DNA of 64,000 nt from Tyto alba. Lineage: Eukaryota > Chordata > Aves > Strigiformes > Tytonidae. The stretch is from contig NW_024881322.1 in assembly GCF_018691265.1 (NCBI RefSeq), positions 9,785,989 to 9,849,988 on the forward strand, in the 5' to 3' direction. The notes beneath the pieces are model-generated. The model saw only the letters and a program-made list of their open reading frames with translations, searched no databases and was not told where the DNA came from. Positions 11,947-25,620 of this stretch are shown one piece after another; position 1 is the stretch's first letter, and each line of letters starts with the position of its first letter. The position numbers and the translations under genes were made by a program.

Positions 11947-12201
11947 AGAGGCAATGGGCACACACTGAAACACAGGAGGTTCCCTCTGAACATCAGGAAA
12001 CAACTTTTCACTGTGAGCATGACCAAGTGCTGGTACAGGTTGCCCAGGGAGGTTGTGCCATCTCCATCCTTGGAGATATTCAAAAGCCACCTGGACACAG
12101 TCCTGGGTAACTGTCTCTAGGTGGCCCTGCTTGAGCAGAGGGGTTGGATCAGATGAGCTTCAGAGGTCCCTTCTGACCTTAACCACGCTGTGATTCTGTG
12201 A
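11947..12201 (+). mobile_element. CR1 LINE fragment, 5'-truncated (end of ORF2 plus 3' UTR)
   Basis: The plus strand matches the familiar 3' end of avian CR1 retrotransposons. It begins near AGAGGCAATGGGCAC, carries the conserved blocks GGTTGCCCAGGGAGGTTGTG and GGAGATATTCAAAAGCCACC, then GGTTGGATCAGATGA and CAGAGGTCCCTTCTGACC, and ends with the CR1 terminal motif TGATTCTGTGAG. In frame it encodes the last 57 residues of the reverse-transcriptase ORF2 (for example RLPREVVPSPSLEIFKSHLD) with no internal stop up to TAG at 12118-12120. The preserved frame suggests moderate age. It is about 255 bases long, typical of the severe 5' truncation of this family, and sits antisense to ELMO1, about 650 bases upstream of exon A. 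It is a dead copy: the promoter, ORF1 and nearly all of ORF2 are missing. This is the main sequence pointer to a bird or reptile. Confidence 0.95.
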
Positions 12202-15200
12202 GAGCCTTATGCTGCAGATACATTATGGCCATACCCAATGAAGGATAAAGAACTTGCTAAAAGAGACCATTAATCAGGGGGGGAGAGAGAGAGATCAACT
12301 TGCCAAGGATATTACAGGATTGCTTTTGAAGCAATGGCATAAACAGTGCAAACCAAAAAATGAGAATGAAGGATTGAGAGGCAACAGCCATCTATCTGCA
12401 TATTAATTATTTTATCAGGAGAAAACTGCTGAGACACAGTTAACTAAGGGGAATTGTTTGGCTCTAGTTCAAATAAATACATATCACAGATTACTGTCTG
12501 TGTCTCTGCAATTCTGGTCTCATTTCCTTGGTACTGGTGCAAGTCACACACTTTGAAATATTTGTCTGATGCTGTGCTTAAGTTGGCTGAAAAAACAATT
12601 TATCAGACTTAGAACGGCCCATCCCACCCAAACCCAACAGCTAAAAAACAGTAGGAAATGGTAACATCCCCCTGGTATCAAAGCGGGTGTGACAGAAATA
12701 AACAGCTACACACAGAGGGCAAAAGCTTTTTCTGCACTGTTGATTTTCCTTTTGTTCTTTCATCTTCACCATGTATCTTAAAACAGAAGCTCAGCCCCTC
12801 AGAGGTTCCCTAATCATTCTGAAGATTTCTCTTTTCACATGAATATTTCATTGCTTCACATGTGTTGCCTCAGTCTTCTAACTTATTGCCTGCACTGTTT
12901 TCTATTTTTGCTTCCTGAGGTGCAACTTCTATCTCAGATGTGATCTAAGCACTCACTTTAGTTGTGTCCAGCAGGTGCAACTAAGCAATTAAAGAAATGA
13001 AGATAATCTCCTTCTTTACTACAGGCACTACATCCGTCCCAGAGATCTACTTCAAGAGGAGCAAGATGCTTCTCCCAAAGGTGTGGGCTCAGGTGGGCAG
13101 CAAATGCCCTTGCCACATTTCCATCCCCTGGATGAGGCAGCTTATCTACCCTCACTCAGCTGGGACTTTCCTCTGATTGCATCCTTGAGGTTAAGATCCT
13201 ACTCTTGGTAAATCCTGCAAACCTGGCCCAGTAAAGCTGAGCTCTGCTCCATCCACTCCTACCAATTTAATCAATACATTGCGATGTATTTGAGGAAGAC
13301 TTCTGAAACTTAGTTTGAGGGTAAAAAGCAACGTTGAATTCTGTACTCTACACCTTCATACTCTTCATTTCATATACAGAAGTATTTGTTTTTAGATGGT
13401 GGCCATGTGCAGCTAAACCCCTCTGAAGAGGTACTTAGCTGGTCTGCCAGTGGGAATCAGCTACTTCCCCATCTGAAAGACAAAATCCTGACTGCCAGCC
13501 ATCTGCTTAGAGGGATTAACATCTTCAGAGTGTGCTCACTAGACCACACCAGTCCAAGTAAGAAACATGCTGTTACACCTTGGGAACGACAAACTGGAAG
13601 GCCAAAGAAGCTTAACACCTGAACGTTAATGGATCGTGCCCAGCAAGGTGAGTGGCATACTCCTACTGATTTCACCAGGTCTTGGTTTAATTCTCAAAAG
13701 GGCTTAGGGAATGTAATGGAGGAAACGTTGTCAGAGGAACAGTGGGAAAAAATAGAGCAGACAATCCCGGAGACAAGTTTGATGTTTAAAAATATTTTCT
13801 GTCTTCCTCTTTTTGCTTTCTTGGCAATGACTACTTATTGCTGCTAATTAATTTTAATTTGTATTTTATATATTTATATATTATTAATTAGGACTAATTC
13901 TTATTAACTACCAGGATCAGAGAAGAGGGGAGAGACTGGAAACAAACCTTGCCCATTGAAAACACATTCAGCTATTAGTATCTCATAACACTACTGTCCA
14001 GGCTCCCAGTGAACTGGGCTTAACTTTTCACCCTCACAGAGAATGTGACATTCAGCCTCAGGTTTCACTTCTGATTTCTCAGGCCTGCTGAGAAGTTGTG
14101 CCAGACTATTTTGTTACATGTGGATTTAGAGCCAGCCTGGAGTCATCATTTCTGCAGCATCATGTAAAAGAAGCATGGAAGACCAGGTAGCTTAATTCAA
14201 ACATGTAAGGCCCATTGCTGCTCATGGAATCAAGTACCCTGGGCATTAGAAAGCAACAATTACTGCAATTTCTGACAGGCAGGCGTAGTATAACCGCTAA
14301 ACTAACAATACTACACTGCTATATTAACGATCACTACCATATCTCCTTGATTTTTCAGCACTAAACCTAATTTGCAAGCAAATACAGTCCTGCAATTGTT
14401 TATGCATGCATGCAGTTCCAGTTTCATGCATTCATTCAATTATCTGTACAGATCTGGTTTTTTGTTGCTTACATATAGATTTGGTTTCCTGAATTCAGGC
14501 ACTCACACTGGGGAAACTGCCTCTTTGAGTAGTCTTTCTGATAAAATAAATGGACAAACAAATAAATTAATACTGAATTTTAGGGAGTTACATGTATGCG
14601 GATCTTCTCAGTCTGATCTCTGGACCATTTATATGAAACAGCACTCATTCTTGGCTAAACAATGCAAAGGAGGTTCAAGTTCAGTAGACTTAGGTCACTG
14701 TCATTTATGCTTAGTTGCAAAATCCTGTATAAATCCTTTTTTCCCCTTCTCTGGTACTCACTGCTGTGGTTAACATGCAAACAATGCAAATTCCTCTTTT
14801 TTGCTATCATCTGGAAAGTTATTCACTGGATATCAACAAAGACCTTGGTTTACAGGTTCCCTTTGCTCCTGCGACAGAAGGCAGGAAGCGTATGCCCTAG
14901 GCCCAGCACATAAGGGGGTGATCACTTGCCTTGTAATGTTTATAGCCAACACTATTTAACTAGCTGGCCAAAATGTCAAAGCTGCTGATTGCATTGGGTC
15001 TCCTGAGCATTTGGGAATCACTGCCAAGAACTTCTAATCTGTTCAGTTTCCAAAGCAGAGTTGCCAGCCCTTGATTACTGCTGTCTGAGGGACAGCAGCA
15101 ACCCTTCCTCCCCATGTGTCTGACCTTATGAGGAAATTAAAGGTATTCTCTGCTCAATGTGATTGTAGATAAACACTGTAGACAGTTGTCTTAATTACAT

Positions 15201-17106
15201 TATGCTTTGCTACTTTTACTGAGAAATTAGTGTTTCAGAGGGCACATTTGCTTTAAATCATGTCCTTTTTATCTGACAACCTCTTGTATGGTAAGTGAAT
15301 CCAGAGTTCTGCGTTATGACTAAGGTAAATTCACTGAAGACATGAAGAGAAAGACAGTAGAAAGAAAAATAATACTTTTTTTTATTTAATCACATAGGAC
15401 CTTATTCCCTGTATTTTGTATCCCTCTAATGTGCCTTATAATTCTACGGTCAGTATCACCATAACATTAAATCGTGGTTTTCATTAAGCTGTTTTAGTCT
15501 AGCTTTGTGTTTGACTTATTTGACCTTATGTCTGTCATCCCACATTCTGATTACTTTGCCTTTCCAATATTTACCCCTTCTTTTATTCTTCCTTCTCTCT
15601 CTTGTCATGACAACTTTTGCCTATGCAAATAAAGCCTCTTCCTTTCAGGATGGAGCAGAGGTCTGAACACTTGGGCTCTACAACAAGGGGACAAAACAAA
15701 ACCAGATAAGTTGTCAGTGTCAGAAAGAGAAGCTTATCAGGGCCAAACTCTACAGCAACCTTCCCACTGATGGTATTTCAGCTGCTTGTTTATTTGTAAG
15801 TACAGAAAGCACAAACCTCTCTATTCTACTTACCCCATATCAATGCAAAGTTTGTCCTTGGCGTTGACTGGAGAAGACAGAGTGCCATCTCAGACACCTA
15901 CCATTCCCTGCAAGCTTCTGGAAATGGAAGTCTGAGCCTTCCACTCACCAGACACAATCTTTCTACAAACTCACAGCATCAATATTCCCAGAAACTTCCC
16001 CCAGAACAGTCCAAAGGGTTGGATGTTCACAATCACCCATCTGTGGAGCATCAGACAGGAGATGAACCTTCTAATAATTTCCCCACAATATCAGCGTTTC
16101 TCTTGAATAAGCATGCTCTTTCACATGTAATGACCCTTTTACAGCAGCAAGAACGCATCCAGAGACTGGCACAGAAGCCACTAAGTTGTACCTCTAGTAT
16201 CTCAGGGTACCTGTTACACCGACTGCTGCTTAGTGACTATCTCAGGGGGTTGTGTGTGTCAGTATGTTACGCTGACTGATCGCCGTTAATCTTGGCAGTC
16301 CACCTTTCTTCTGCACAGACAAGACCTAGGTATAAATCCTGAGCCCATGTCACAATGATGTGCTTAGTCCAGAGCTTTCCTAATTTGGCTCAAAAATAGC
16401 AAGTACTGTAAGGCATGATTCCCCTACATTGTCGCAGTATATGATAAAAGAACAACTGCTGGACTGTGCTATACCCAGAGACACGCACTGCACCACCTCC
16501 AAACCAGACTTGTAGCATCTGGGATGTGAGAAGTTTTAAGGCTTCATTCACTAGTTTTTCCAAGTGACCATTCAAAAGTCAACAAGCCGACAAACAGAAG
16601 ACTAGAGGAAAGACATCTCTTTGCAAATTGGTTGTTAACAATTCATACCTAGTTTCCTTCCTATCTAAATGTTCCCCAAAAGCAGCAGCTTGGTTTATAC
16701 AGGGTAAAACATGAGGGAGAAAACATCAGTTGGTGTCTGAGATCCAGCTTGATCATTTAAGTCACAAAGGGATTTCCTTCAGTTAAATCCACAGAGCAGA
16801 CAAAAATAAGGTTGTAGAATGAAATGGCCAAATCATTCTTCATGAATGACACTTACTGACAAAGGAGGCCATAAAGAAAAACTAATTCTGAAGGGAAAGG
16901 AAATTACTTCAGTTTACAAGCAACTTGTCAACTTCTTTAATGAAAACTTTACATGTTTAACATGTACACCAGGTAATTCAAGACATTTTTTTAAACTGTT
17001 CCAAAGGATAAATTGTCTTAACTAGATCAATGGTTATATTTTCAGAGTACTCAGAAGAGTCATCCTGAGAGACTTCCAGATCCTCGGAAGATAATTTAAT
17101 GTTGTT

Positions 17107-17117
17107 CCCCCCCCCCC
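17107..17117 (+). repeat. C11 homopolymer
   Basis: An uninterrupted run of eleven C in AT-rich surroundings. Confidence 0.88.
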
Positions 17118-17604
17118 GTCTACACATATTGCAGCCTGTGACTTCACTACACTAGTCTCTTGGTTACAGACTGTACCAGGCTTCCACTCCACATTACTTT
17201 AGAATATTAATCCAAGCACACCATTCTACACAAGCAAATTTAAACTCAGTGCTTGCACAATCTAACAATTGACAAGAGACTCCAAAATTCCAGACCATTT
17301 CTTCTATTACTGTCTGTATACTCCGGAATTACAAAAAAACCCCAGTTTCCAATCTTCTTAGCTATTCCAGAACACAAGGACAGTTACTGTAGCCAGTGAT
17401 AAAGAGGCAACTCTAAGCTGTCTGGATGTACATAGCCACAGGAATAATTAAGTTGATTCATTTTCAGGCAGCAGGACGAGAAAGCATCTGTCAGAGGATT
17501 TAGTAGGCATAAGCTCTAATACATTTTATCTCTTAATTTTCTGCAGAATTTAAAACCCATTCTGAAAAAAGTTTGTGTTGCTGAGGTTTTGGCTTTTTTA
17601 TTTC

Positions 17605-17606
17605 TT

Positions 17607-17639
<33 letters not shown>
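17605..17639 (+). repeat. T22-A13 back-to-back homopolymers
   Basis: Twenty-two T are followed directly by thirteen A, which makes a self-complementary tract able to fold into a pure A/T hairpin. A lone C sits just before the T run at 17604. Confidence 0.9.
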
Positions 17640-19003
17640 CAAACCTCTCTTGCTTGTGATTATATTTTTTCCAGGATGAACCAAGATATCTTTCAGTCTG
17701 CAGAGAAGAAACTTGAAACAATGCAATGGCCTTGATCAAGCTGAGCAGCCTGTTCCCATGTGGTATCAGTATCAATATCATTATCCAGTTCAGCAATGAC
17801 TATCATTTTGCAGGAATGCAACACATGAGCACACCTAGCAGATATGACGATGGAGCATGGAGCTGAGAGGTAGGAGATGTGACAGCAGTTCCACACAAGG
17901 TGTTTTAAAGGTTTATAACAGATGTCTTAAAACTTAATGCTGTAGTAATAGATCTCTTCAATGTGAAACCTTGCTCAGAGCCTCAGGACCCAAATAAATT
18001 GCCTGCCCTCTGGTGAGGAAAAGAGGGAAGAAAACCTAAAAGAGCTTGACCTTGCATTGGATCTGAGATCCAGAAGGTCAAGTGTTGAAGAAAGAAAAGG
18101 CTGAAGATGAAGTGAGGCCCACAATTGTTTTACATTTCAGAGAAGTTCTAGATTTTTTCAGCTTTTTATGTTCCTTTGACTAAAGAATCACAGGTGTGGT
18201 AAACCAGACTGAAATCACACTGTTCTTGGGAACTGATGAGCTGAGACTGTTGTGAATCCAAGACTATGAGAGAGAGGAAAGGGGATTCATTACACTCTTG
18301 TAAGAGGGAGGAATAACAGCCCCAAAGACATGAGCACAAGACTGGTGAGCACCATGAAACAAGGTGTGAAAGGGAGGTTGAGAAAAAGCAAGGAAGGGGT
18401 CTGAGGAGTGACTGCATCTGAAGGAGGTGAGTCTGGCTCATTGTGCTATTGGATGCAAGCATTTTGTAAACTGTGTTCTGTGGAAATGGACCACTAATTG
18501 CTGCATTTTGTTATATTACATCCCTGGGCTACTCCACCTCTGCAGGAAGAGACTGCAGCTCCCAGAATTCTGTAGCTGCACTGATTATTTTTCCCTTGGA
18601 TACATTGATCCTGATGGAGAACCACTGGATATCAAGGAGGCCTCCAATTCTTTTTAACATTACTCTTTATTTGCTCAATTAAAAGCAGGAACAGTGGCAG
18701 AGGCTTTGACTGGGAGCAAAAAGTAGCTTGAACTCTACTGCAAAAAGACAAAGGGCTACCAAAAATTCCACTGAAGGATATATATGGCTAAAGGGATGGA
18801 CAAGAAGATGATTTTGACAATGAATGTTAACAGACACAGGAATAGACAAAGGAAAAAGGAAAGCAGCTAGTAGGAAGGGTGTTATATGGAAAAGTGACCA
18901 GAGCAGGATCAGAGGTTCGAGTGGGTGAGTATCAGCATGTAGAGGAATGCATCTGGTTGGTAGCTTGCAACAAAATAAATGAAGGGGTGGCAAAGTTTGA
19001 AAG

Positions 19004-19021
19004 AAAAAAAAAAAAAAAAAA
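19004..19021 (+). repeat. A18 homopolymer
   Basis: An uninterrupted A run preceded by AAAG. No target duplication or retroposon body is evident. Confidence 0.88.
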
Positions 19022-20942
19022 GACTCTGATAGATGTTGTATTTGGACAGACAATAAAGTCTGAAGGAAAAGAAGAAATGAGATCAGTTAAAACAAAATAG
19101 GAAAAGAAAGGGTAAAATATGGGGGAAATTATATATTGATAAAATTATGGCTCAGGAAGCAGCTGTCTGAAAGGAAACCTACCTTAAGGACTGGCCTGAG
19201 GAAGTTGAGGGTAAAATTGATAGTAGTAGAAAGGGAAGTGAACAGTAGTCCTTTACAACCTTGAAATGCACGTGGATTTAGAATCATCATCAAAATACCT
19301 GTAAACACTGACCATAATGTCTTCAACTGTTTTGGTAAAAGACAATGTGAAAGCAGTCCACTGGCTTCTTACAAGGCTAAAACCAGATGCTAAGGGTTCC
19401 ATTAGAAACAATGCTAATCTAAACACACAAGCCAAATACCACTTACTTGGGTTGTATTGGGCTGAAACAGGAATGACTGATAGATAGGAAACCTCTTCCC
19501 CACATTTAATATTTGCAGAATACTATTTGCATCAGAAATAAGGAATAAATTTATTTCCTGTTTGTGCTTGGTGCCTTGAGGTAAGCAAAGCAAGAAATCA
19601 GTGCTGTGTGACAAACTGTTTCTGCCCCAGTAAAATGATATGCAAAGTTAATATGACAGTTTTTGTAAACTTCCTTGTTCGTTAATTGAAGTCTTAGGTC
19701 AGCCAATATTACATTATTTCCCCCAATGTCTGACAACCTCCTTTGGCAAAATAAAACATGCAGAAAATCATTTGTGGGTGGCATTTAATTCAGGGCATTT
19801 CACAGACAAAATGTACTGATCTTCTCAAACAAAATGTTAAGTGAAGGGAGGGGGAAAAATGAGGAGATATTTGTATTCTTAGTCATATACCAATGTAATA
19901 ATTAACATGTCAAATAACACACTTGTGAATTCTAAAGGAAAATAATATGAGAGTTACCCATGATTAGGAACGTACATTTGGGTGCTGCTTGCCTTAAAAT
20001 ACATAACTACATTAAATGGTACACACTAAATGAAAACTAACTGTAATATATTGGCAAACATCTGGTTCTACAGAAGGAAAGCAAGGACAAGATTCTAATA
20101 GGCAGTAGGTAGTTTTTCCCTCAGGAAAGTGTAAAAATCAAAGAACTCAATTCCTGGGTACTAATGATTGATAAAAAAGACTCTCTGAATGGTCAGAAAA
20201 ACATAAAAAGTGGGAGAGCAGATTTTTTAAAAAGGGGGAACAGAAGGGGCTTGAAACATTGCTCAGTATGTCTGATAAATGGATAAAAATGGAAAGCCAA
20301 AGTGTTTCACATTAGAGCTTCACATCCTCTTATCTCCTTTAGCTGAGATAAGACCAAAATAAAGGTGTGACCAGATGTATTTCTGAAAAGATCTCCAGGC
20401 TCTTTTACCAGTGCAAACCACTGTGTTGAGGTCTGTCCTGTCTGGGGTATGAACGGCCACATGGAATTGCACATGGTCCAAGCCTGCCATGGTCCCTGCT
20501 TGTGTTGTCCCCTTCCTTGTCTCCCGTCAACTCCAGGGAGTCTCCAGCTCCACCTCTAAATAGGAGAGCCAGTGCACCAGGTTAATGTCTTTTCAATACC
20601 AAAAGAAATGAAGATCCCTTATCATCCAGGTGAACCACAAACACAACAACTAGCACAAAGCACCAGGCAACAAGGGGACAGTTTCTCTACCTGCATACTC
20701 TGTAAACTCTGTATATGCAAAAGCTCGGTAATTTTGCTCAGCTTTGCTAGTACTTACTTGTTTCTGCAAAAGCTGGCCCATCACACAAAACAGTAAAATT
20801 CCTTATTTGGTTGCTTAAAGTATCACCTCACATTTTTTCTGTTACTCACATGAACAAATTAAAAGAAAATAGTAAGTAGAAGTTGGAAGCTTCAGCTTTT
20901 CTGGACTTTAGTTAAATGGTATTCACCACTTCAATGCTACCA

Positions 20943-20955
20943 TTTTTTTTTTTTT
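20943..20955 (+). repeat. T13 homopolymer
   Basis: An uninterrupted T run. Confidence 0.85.
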
Positions 20956-22964
20956 CCCTGACATTCCATTTTATTAAAAAAGCAAAACTTTCAAAGCTTC
21001 TACCTAGCAAAAATGACCATAAAGACTGAAAAATGTGTTTTTGGATTCAGTTCTCCAAATCAGAGAACTAGATTATGCACTTAGGTTCTCCTGATGAATG
21101 CATAAACCAAACGTTCAGTGCACTGGTGTTGGACTATGTAATTCAATCTTGTTATTTGCATATCCTTCCAGTAAATGATTGAGCTGAACATCTAGGAACC
21201 ATGCAAAAAATGCAGTTATGCAGATATGCTATGCCTCTGAATGAACCTACATGTTATTATGTATCATAATTTATAATAAATAAACTGTAATAATTTTTAG
21301 GTAAACCTCTTGTTTTCAATTTTCATGTCACTGAAGAAAGCAGTGAGCTGAAAACATGCCTACAGAACACCAATTTTTTAGCACATCTCGTAATAATAAC
21401 CATTTCAAGTGGTAGTTGTATTGATACCAGAGTCCAGTCAGTGGCACAAGAATAAAAATAGCTGCATGAATTAACTGAATAATTCACAAAAATACAGAAA
21501 GCAATGAAAAGATTAAATCCACTGTGACTTGTTAGATGCTAGCTATAAAAATTATTCTGTAAATTTGGAGCTCACAAATTACTGACTTGACAGATCGTAG
21601 TAAATGCTGTCAGGACTATTACAAACCAAGATCTGCTTGGAACTGCCAAACATACACAAAATGTCTATGTCCAAGAAAAAGAAAATGGAAAAAATGTTTT
21701 CTTTGCCATTTTAAATTGTTCTAAAATTATTGAGTAACACCTTCAGAAAATTCTGAATTAGTGCAGTCTAGTCCGATGAGATCTTTGCCTCAGGTAGTTA
21801 TATCATTACTGTGCTGGTCATATAAATAAGAACAGCACACATTATTGAGTTGTGGCACGTAACCAAGCATATAAGGAATTCAAACTAGGCTATTCTTAGA
21901 AAAAGAAAAAGTACAGATGACATCTTTTGCCATACCTCATTCTAGAAACTGCAGTGGAATGGTTTATGGCTTCAGAGACCTATATTTTTGATTGCTGCAA
22001 AGGAGCAATCTTTTCTCCCCCAGATCAAAGGGAAGCTTTTTTGGGATCTATACGAAGTACAGGAAAATAAACTACTTCGCAGGATAGATAGCAGTGATTT
22101 ATCTGACACCTAATACTAACATCAACAATTCAAAAGCATTCAATGACCTCACTTTGATTACAAAACTGATCTGCTAGCCAGAGAAATTAGGAATGGAACA
22201 AACCAATTAGGTTATCCAATCATTTGCTTCAGGTACAGGAAACCCTTCCACAAGCACTGGGCAAGCCAGCTACAGCTAAATGAAATCTTAACTAATGACT
22301 TATCAGTGACCATCAGACCTGTGTAGACTGGTTCCATTGCTCCATCCCCTTCACTTCATGTATAGGAAACACCTGAAAAATCACACCTTTTTTCCCTCCA
22401 GTGAATGCTATGCCAAATACCACATTCTCAGTTTTGTTTTTTCCCCCCGTTCCTTTTACTCATATTAAATCAGAGCCAAAGGAAATTTTCTTACAGAGGG
22501 ATTAAGACAAGATTGCAGTATCTGGCTTCAAGTTTACTTCCCACTATCGATTTGAAACTACCAGTGACATACACAGAAACACACACATTTCCAGAAACAC
22601 ATCGATCCTGCCCAGGAGGGTAAATAATGCCTTAAAATAGTGTTATTTCCAGTAACCAACTAGTGAGTTATGGATGGAGAAAGGCTTACAATCTTCTTCT
22701 GATGAAAGATCCTTTCTCTGGTAACTTGAATGCTATCACTGCATTTCTTTCCACGCTATCATAAATCACTCCACTTCTTTCCATATTGCCATTAATATTG
22801 CCATTTCTAACCAGCTAGCAGACTCCTCCCTTCCTACAACTCTGTGACTATTTACTTTGTGTTTTAGGGCAGGAGATATATTTAGAATTAAATGCAAGCT
22901 ATTTGTTTTCCTTTCAAAGGTTGGAGTTGAATTCTGTGCAGTCCAAATTGCAGCAGTCAACAAC

Positions 22965-22976
22965 AAAAAAAAAAAA
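22965..22976 (+). repeat. A12 homopolymer
   Basis: An uninterrupted A run. Confidence 0.85.
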
Positions 22977-23965
22977 GCATCAGACTTGTTCTGAAATTCC
23001 CCTACTGCCTCATACGTGATTACACAAAGCTTTTGCTCTGGTAAATTTGCTCAGGTCCAGAAAAAGGCCTATTTGGAGATGTCATGCTAGAGTGAACATG
23101 GTCCAGGGGCACAGACATAGTGTGTCCAGGCAACTGTTTTACATGTTGGTATCAAGGAGTCTAGAACTGATGCTAAAGATACGAGGATGCTTTTGAATCT
23201 TCTGCTGTATTGTGTAATGAAAGTGCAGCAAGAGCACGTGAAGCAATGAAAACAAAAGTTTCTTTAAAAATCTTCTACTAATTTATCTTACTGGAAGTCA
23301 GGCAGAAAGGGGGAAGAAATTGCTGCAAGGGAGAGATTGCTAGGAATGATGCAACCCATGGTTCTGTATATGAAATGCTTGCAGAGACAACGTGGTAGAG
23401 TCAAGGGGAAAACATTGGGTAGAGGCAAGGCACAGCAGGTGGGAGGGGACTGGTATTATTGGGACTGTAAAGTCAGGTAATAAAGGTTTGAGGAGGGAGA
23501 GGTGGTGATGGCTTAACTTGGAAATGGCTGTGTAAAACACATCTGAACTAAAATTTTGCCTCATTTTTAGGATAAAGGATGTAAACCTGGATGAACCTGG
23601 CATCAATATAAAGCAGGTATTTTCTGTAAAATAAGACACACCCGATATTTAAACATGAGACTCTTTTGTAAATGCCCATACACTCTCTTGCATTGAATCT
23701 AAAGCCTCTTGAGAACAGTCAACCATCTCCGGCATTTTTCTCTAAATCGACTACCCTTATCCCTGGCTTTCCACCGAAGAATTGAGATTTCCCAGTGTTT
23801 TCTGAGCACTCCCAAGTCTGTCCAGCAGAAGGCAGATGCCTGCACTGTCAGCACCCCACACCACCACACAGCCAGTTCAGTGAGAGCAATATTCCCATAC
23901 AAAACCACTTCTCATTTTTATCTTTTATTGTCTCAACTCCCACTACAGACTAGGATTTCTCTGAC

Positions 23966-24032
23966 CTTCCATTTTTTTTTTTTCTTCCTTTATTTCCCCC
24001 CCAACCCCATTCTTTTTTTTTTTTCTCTTCCT
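23966..24032 (+). repeat. Long pyrimidine tract ending CTAG
   Basis: Two T runs (about 12 bases each) sit in a C/T-rich stretch that ends TCTTCCTAG at 24032, so it looks like a strong 3' splice site on the plus strand. No coding exon follows that I can recognise. A plus-strand non-coding exon antisense to ELMO1 is possible but unsupported. Confidence 0.4.
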
Positions 24033-24179
24033 AGAGTTATAAGATGCTCTCCCAGGAACATACTAAATGAACCCAAATCTCACAACATAAGCCACACACA
24101 GAAACATGTAACTTTCTATCGCAGAGGAGAGACAGGCTGGGGGAAGCCTCATAAGGATGCTATTATAGTAGCAGAGAGA

Positions 24180-24330
24180 AAAATAGCAGCTCCCCCTGGC
24201 AGCTGTGAACCGGGCGAAGTGCCCAGGGGCCCAGTGGCAAGGGGCAGCGAGCGCCGGCCGGCTGGTTTCCATGGAGGAGTGAGCCAGGGAGGCAGGAGAG
24301 ATGGCTCACAGGAGGCACCGCTGCTTGCCG
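24180..24330. promoter_or_regulatory. GC/CpG-enriched patch, possible regulatory element
   Basis: About ten CpG dinucleotides fall in roughly 150 bases within an otherwise CpG-poor intron, with the core around GCGAGCGCCGGCCGGC. A TATTATA-like stretch lies just upstream on the plus side (near 24160). Open frames on both strands here follow from GC content and have no family match I know. Confidence 0.3.
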
Positions 24331-25442
24331 CTGGCACGAGGACAAGAAATACCTCCTGTTATTTCACCTACCATTAGGACCCACGTTTTCAGGGGGCTTG
24401 GTTCAAATTTGCTTACAGCTTCTGCTTCCTCGGTCCCGTCTCCTCTGGGGGAGGACCATGACTCAGAATACATCGTGCTGTGCCTTCGTTGGCGGGTTTC
24501 AGTGATTTACAGTAACACAAAATTCTGGGTTTGAGCTTTAAAGAAATAAATAAATAATACAGCAAAGCAACACGAGCACAAAGCTGAATGACCTGTGGCT
24601 GTTGGCACCCTCAGCTCTGCATGAAGGCCCTGCAAACTTCTTTTTGCACATCATTAATCTTTGCCAAAATAAACATGACCTCATCAGAAATGGTATTGCA
24701 AGTCACAGCCAGGACCTACCAAGCAGACAGAAGTGATGGCTGCTAGGGAGACAATCTATGGAGAGCAGGTTTCAGCCAATTACCATTATTTTTTGTACAG
24801 GTAAAACTAAGAAGCTGCTAGCTTGATCCAGTACTGATCAACATCACTGTATCCGAGTCCTGCATCAACATTTAAATGCAGCACATATTTGCTATACATA
24901 AGAATATTACTGAATTCAAGTGGAATTCATTCTGACACCCCACAAGGCTCCCTTTTACCACATAAACTATTTGCTCTTGGGAAAGCAGTGTGCACCTGCT
25001 TCATGTGTCTCTGTTATAAGATGGGTAGAAAAGTATTTATTGTATTTAGCTCATGGTAGGACTACAAGACCCTTCCAGCCAACATTTATAATGCATATCT
25101 GAGTTCATTGGATAAAAGGACTTATGTAGGTGCAAAGTGCTATTATTAGTTTTGCTCCCGTTTTTGAAAGCTGTCAGAAGGAAATAGTGGGAAAAATGCT
25201 ACTTGTTAGACCTCTTGGGAAGGTGGTAAACTATCCCAATAGAAATCTGGGCTAAGTAGCATCCTTTTTTAAAATAAAAGAGATTTGAAGAAAAGTACAA
25301 ATGTCTTAAGAACAGCAAATGGCTTGTTACCATCTATGTAAGCCCAAGTCCACAGAATTGCCATTTGACACAGACCTCCACAATTAGCAGGACAGAATCC
25401 AAAGACATATAAGTATTTCCCAATGAAAACAAAATTCTATTA

Positions 25443-25455
25443 TTTTTTTTTTTTT
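25443..25455 (+). repeat. T13 homopolymer
   Basis: An uninterrupted T run about 170 bases from the CpG-rich core that follows. Confidence 0.85.
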
Positions 25456-25620
25456 ATTGAGTGTTCACAGCAAACATATCTCTTGACATAGATTCAGGAC
25501 CGCACTGCAACAAGGATGACCCACCAGTGTTAAAAATGCAACCGATGGAACCGGGACTACAACCTCTATTAGCCGAGACGCAGTGCCTTCTATTGAGGAA
25601 AGTGCTGAGGGGAAAACAAG

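Larger units (their letters stand above)
12202..23965. other. Unique intronic DNA, no gene seen
   Basis: AT-rich intronic sequence with scattered homopolymers (C11 at 17107-17117, T22/A13 at 17605-17639, A18 at 19004-19021, T13 at 20943-20955, A12 at 22965-22976). Positions 13850-13895 are nearly pure A and T. The open frames found in either strand have no recognisable domain, and several run through homopolymers. Confidence 0.7.

Noticed and set aside
18901..18930. GGTTCGAGT resembling a tRNA T-loop
   Set aside because: No matching acceptor stem, D-arm or anticodon arm can be laid out around it.
23709..24377. 222-codon plus-strand open frame as a protein gene
   Set aside because: It passes through poly-T tracts (runs of Phe), has no recognisable domain, and its latter part is GC-rich sequence open in several frames. 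Chance is more likely than a gene.
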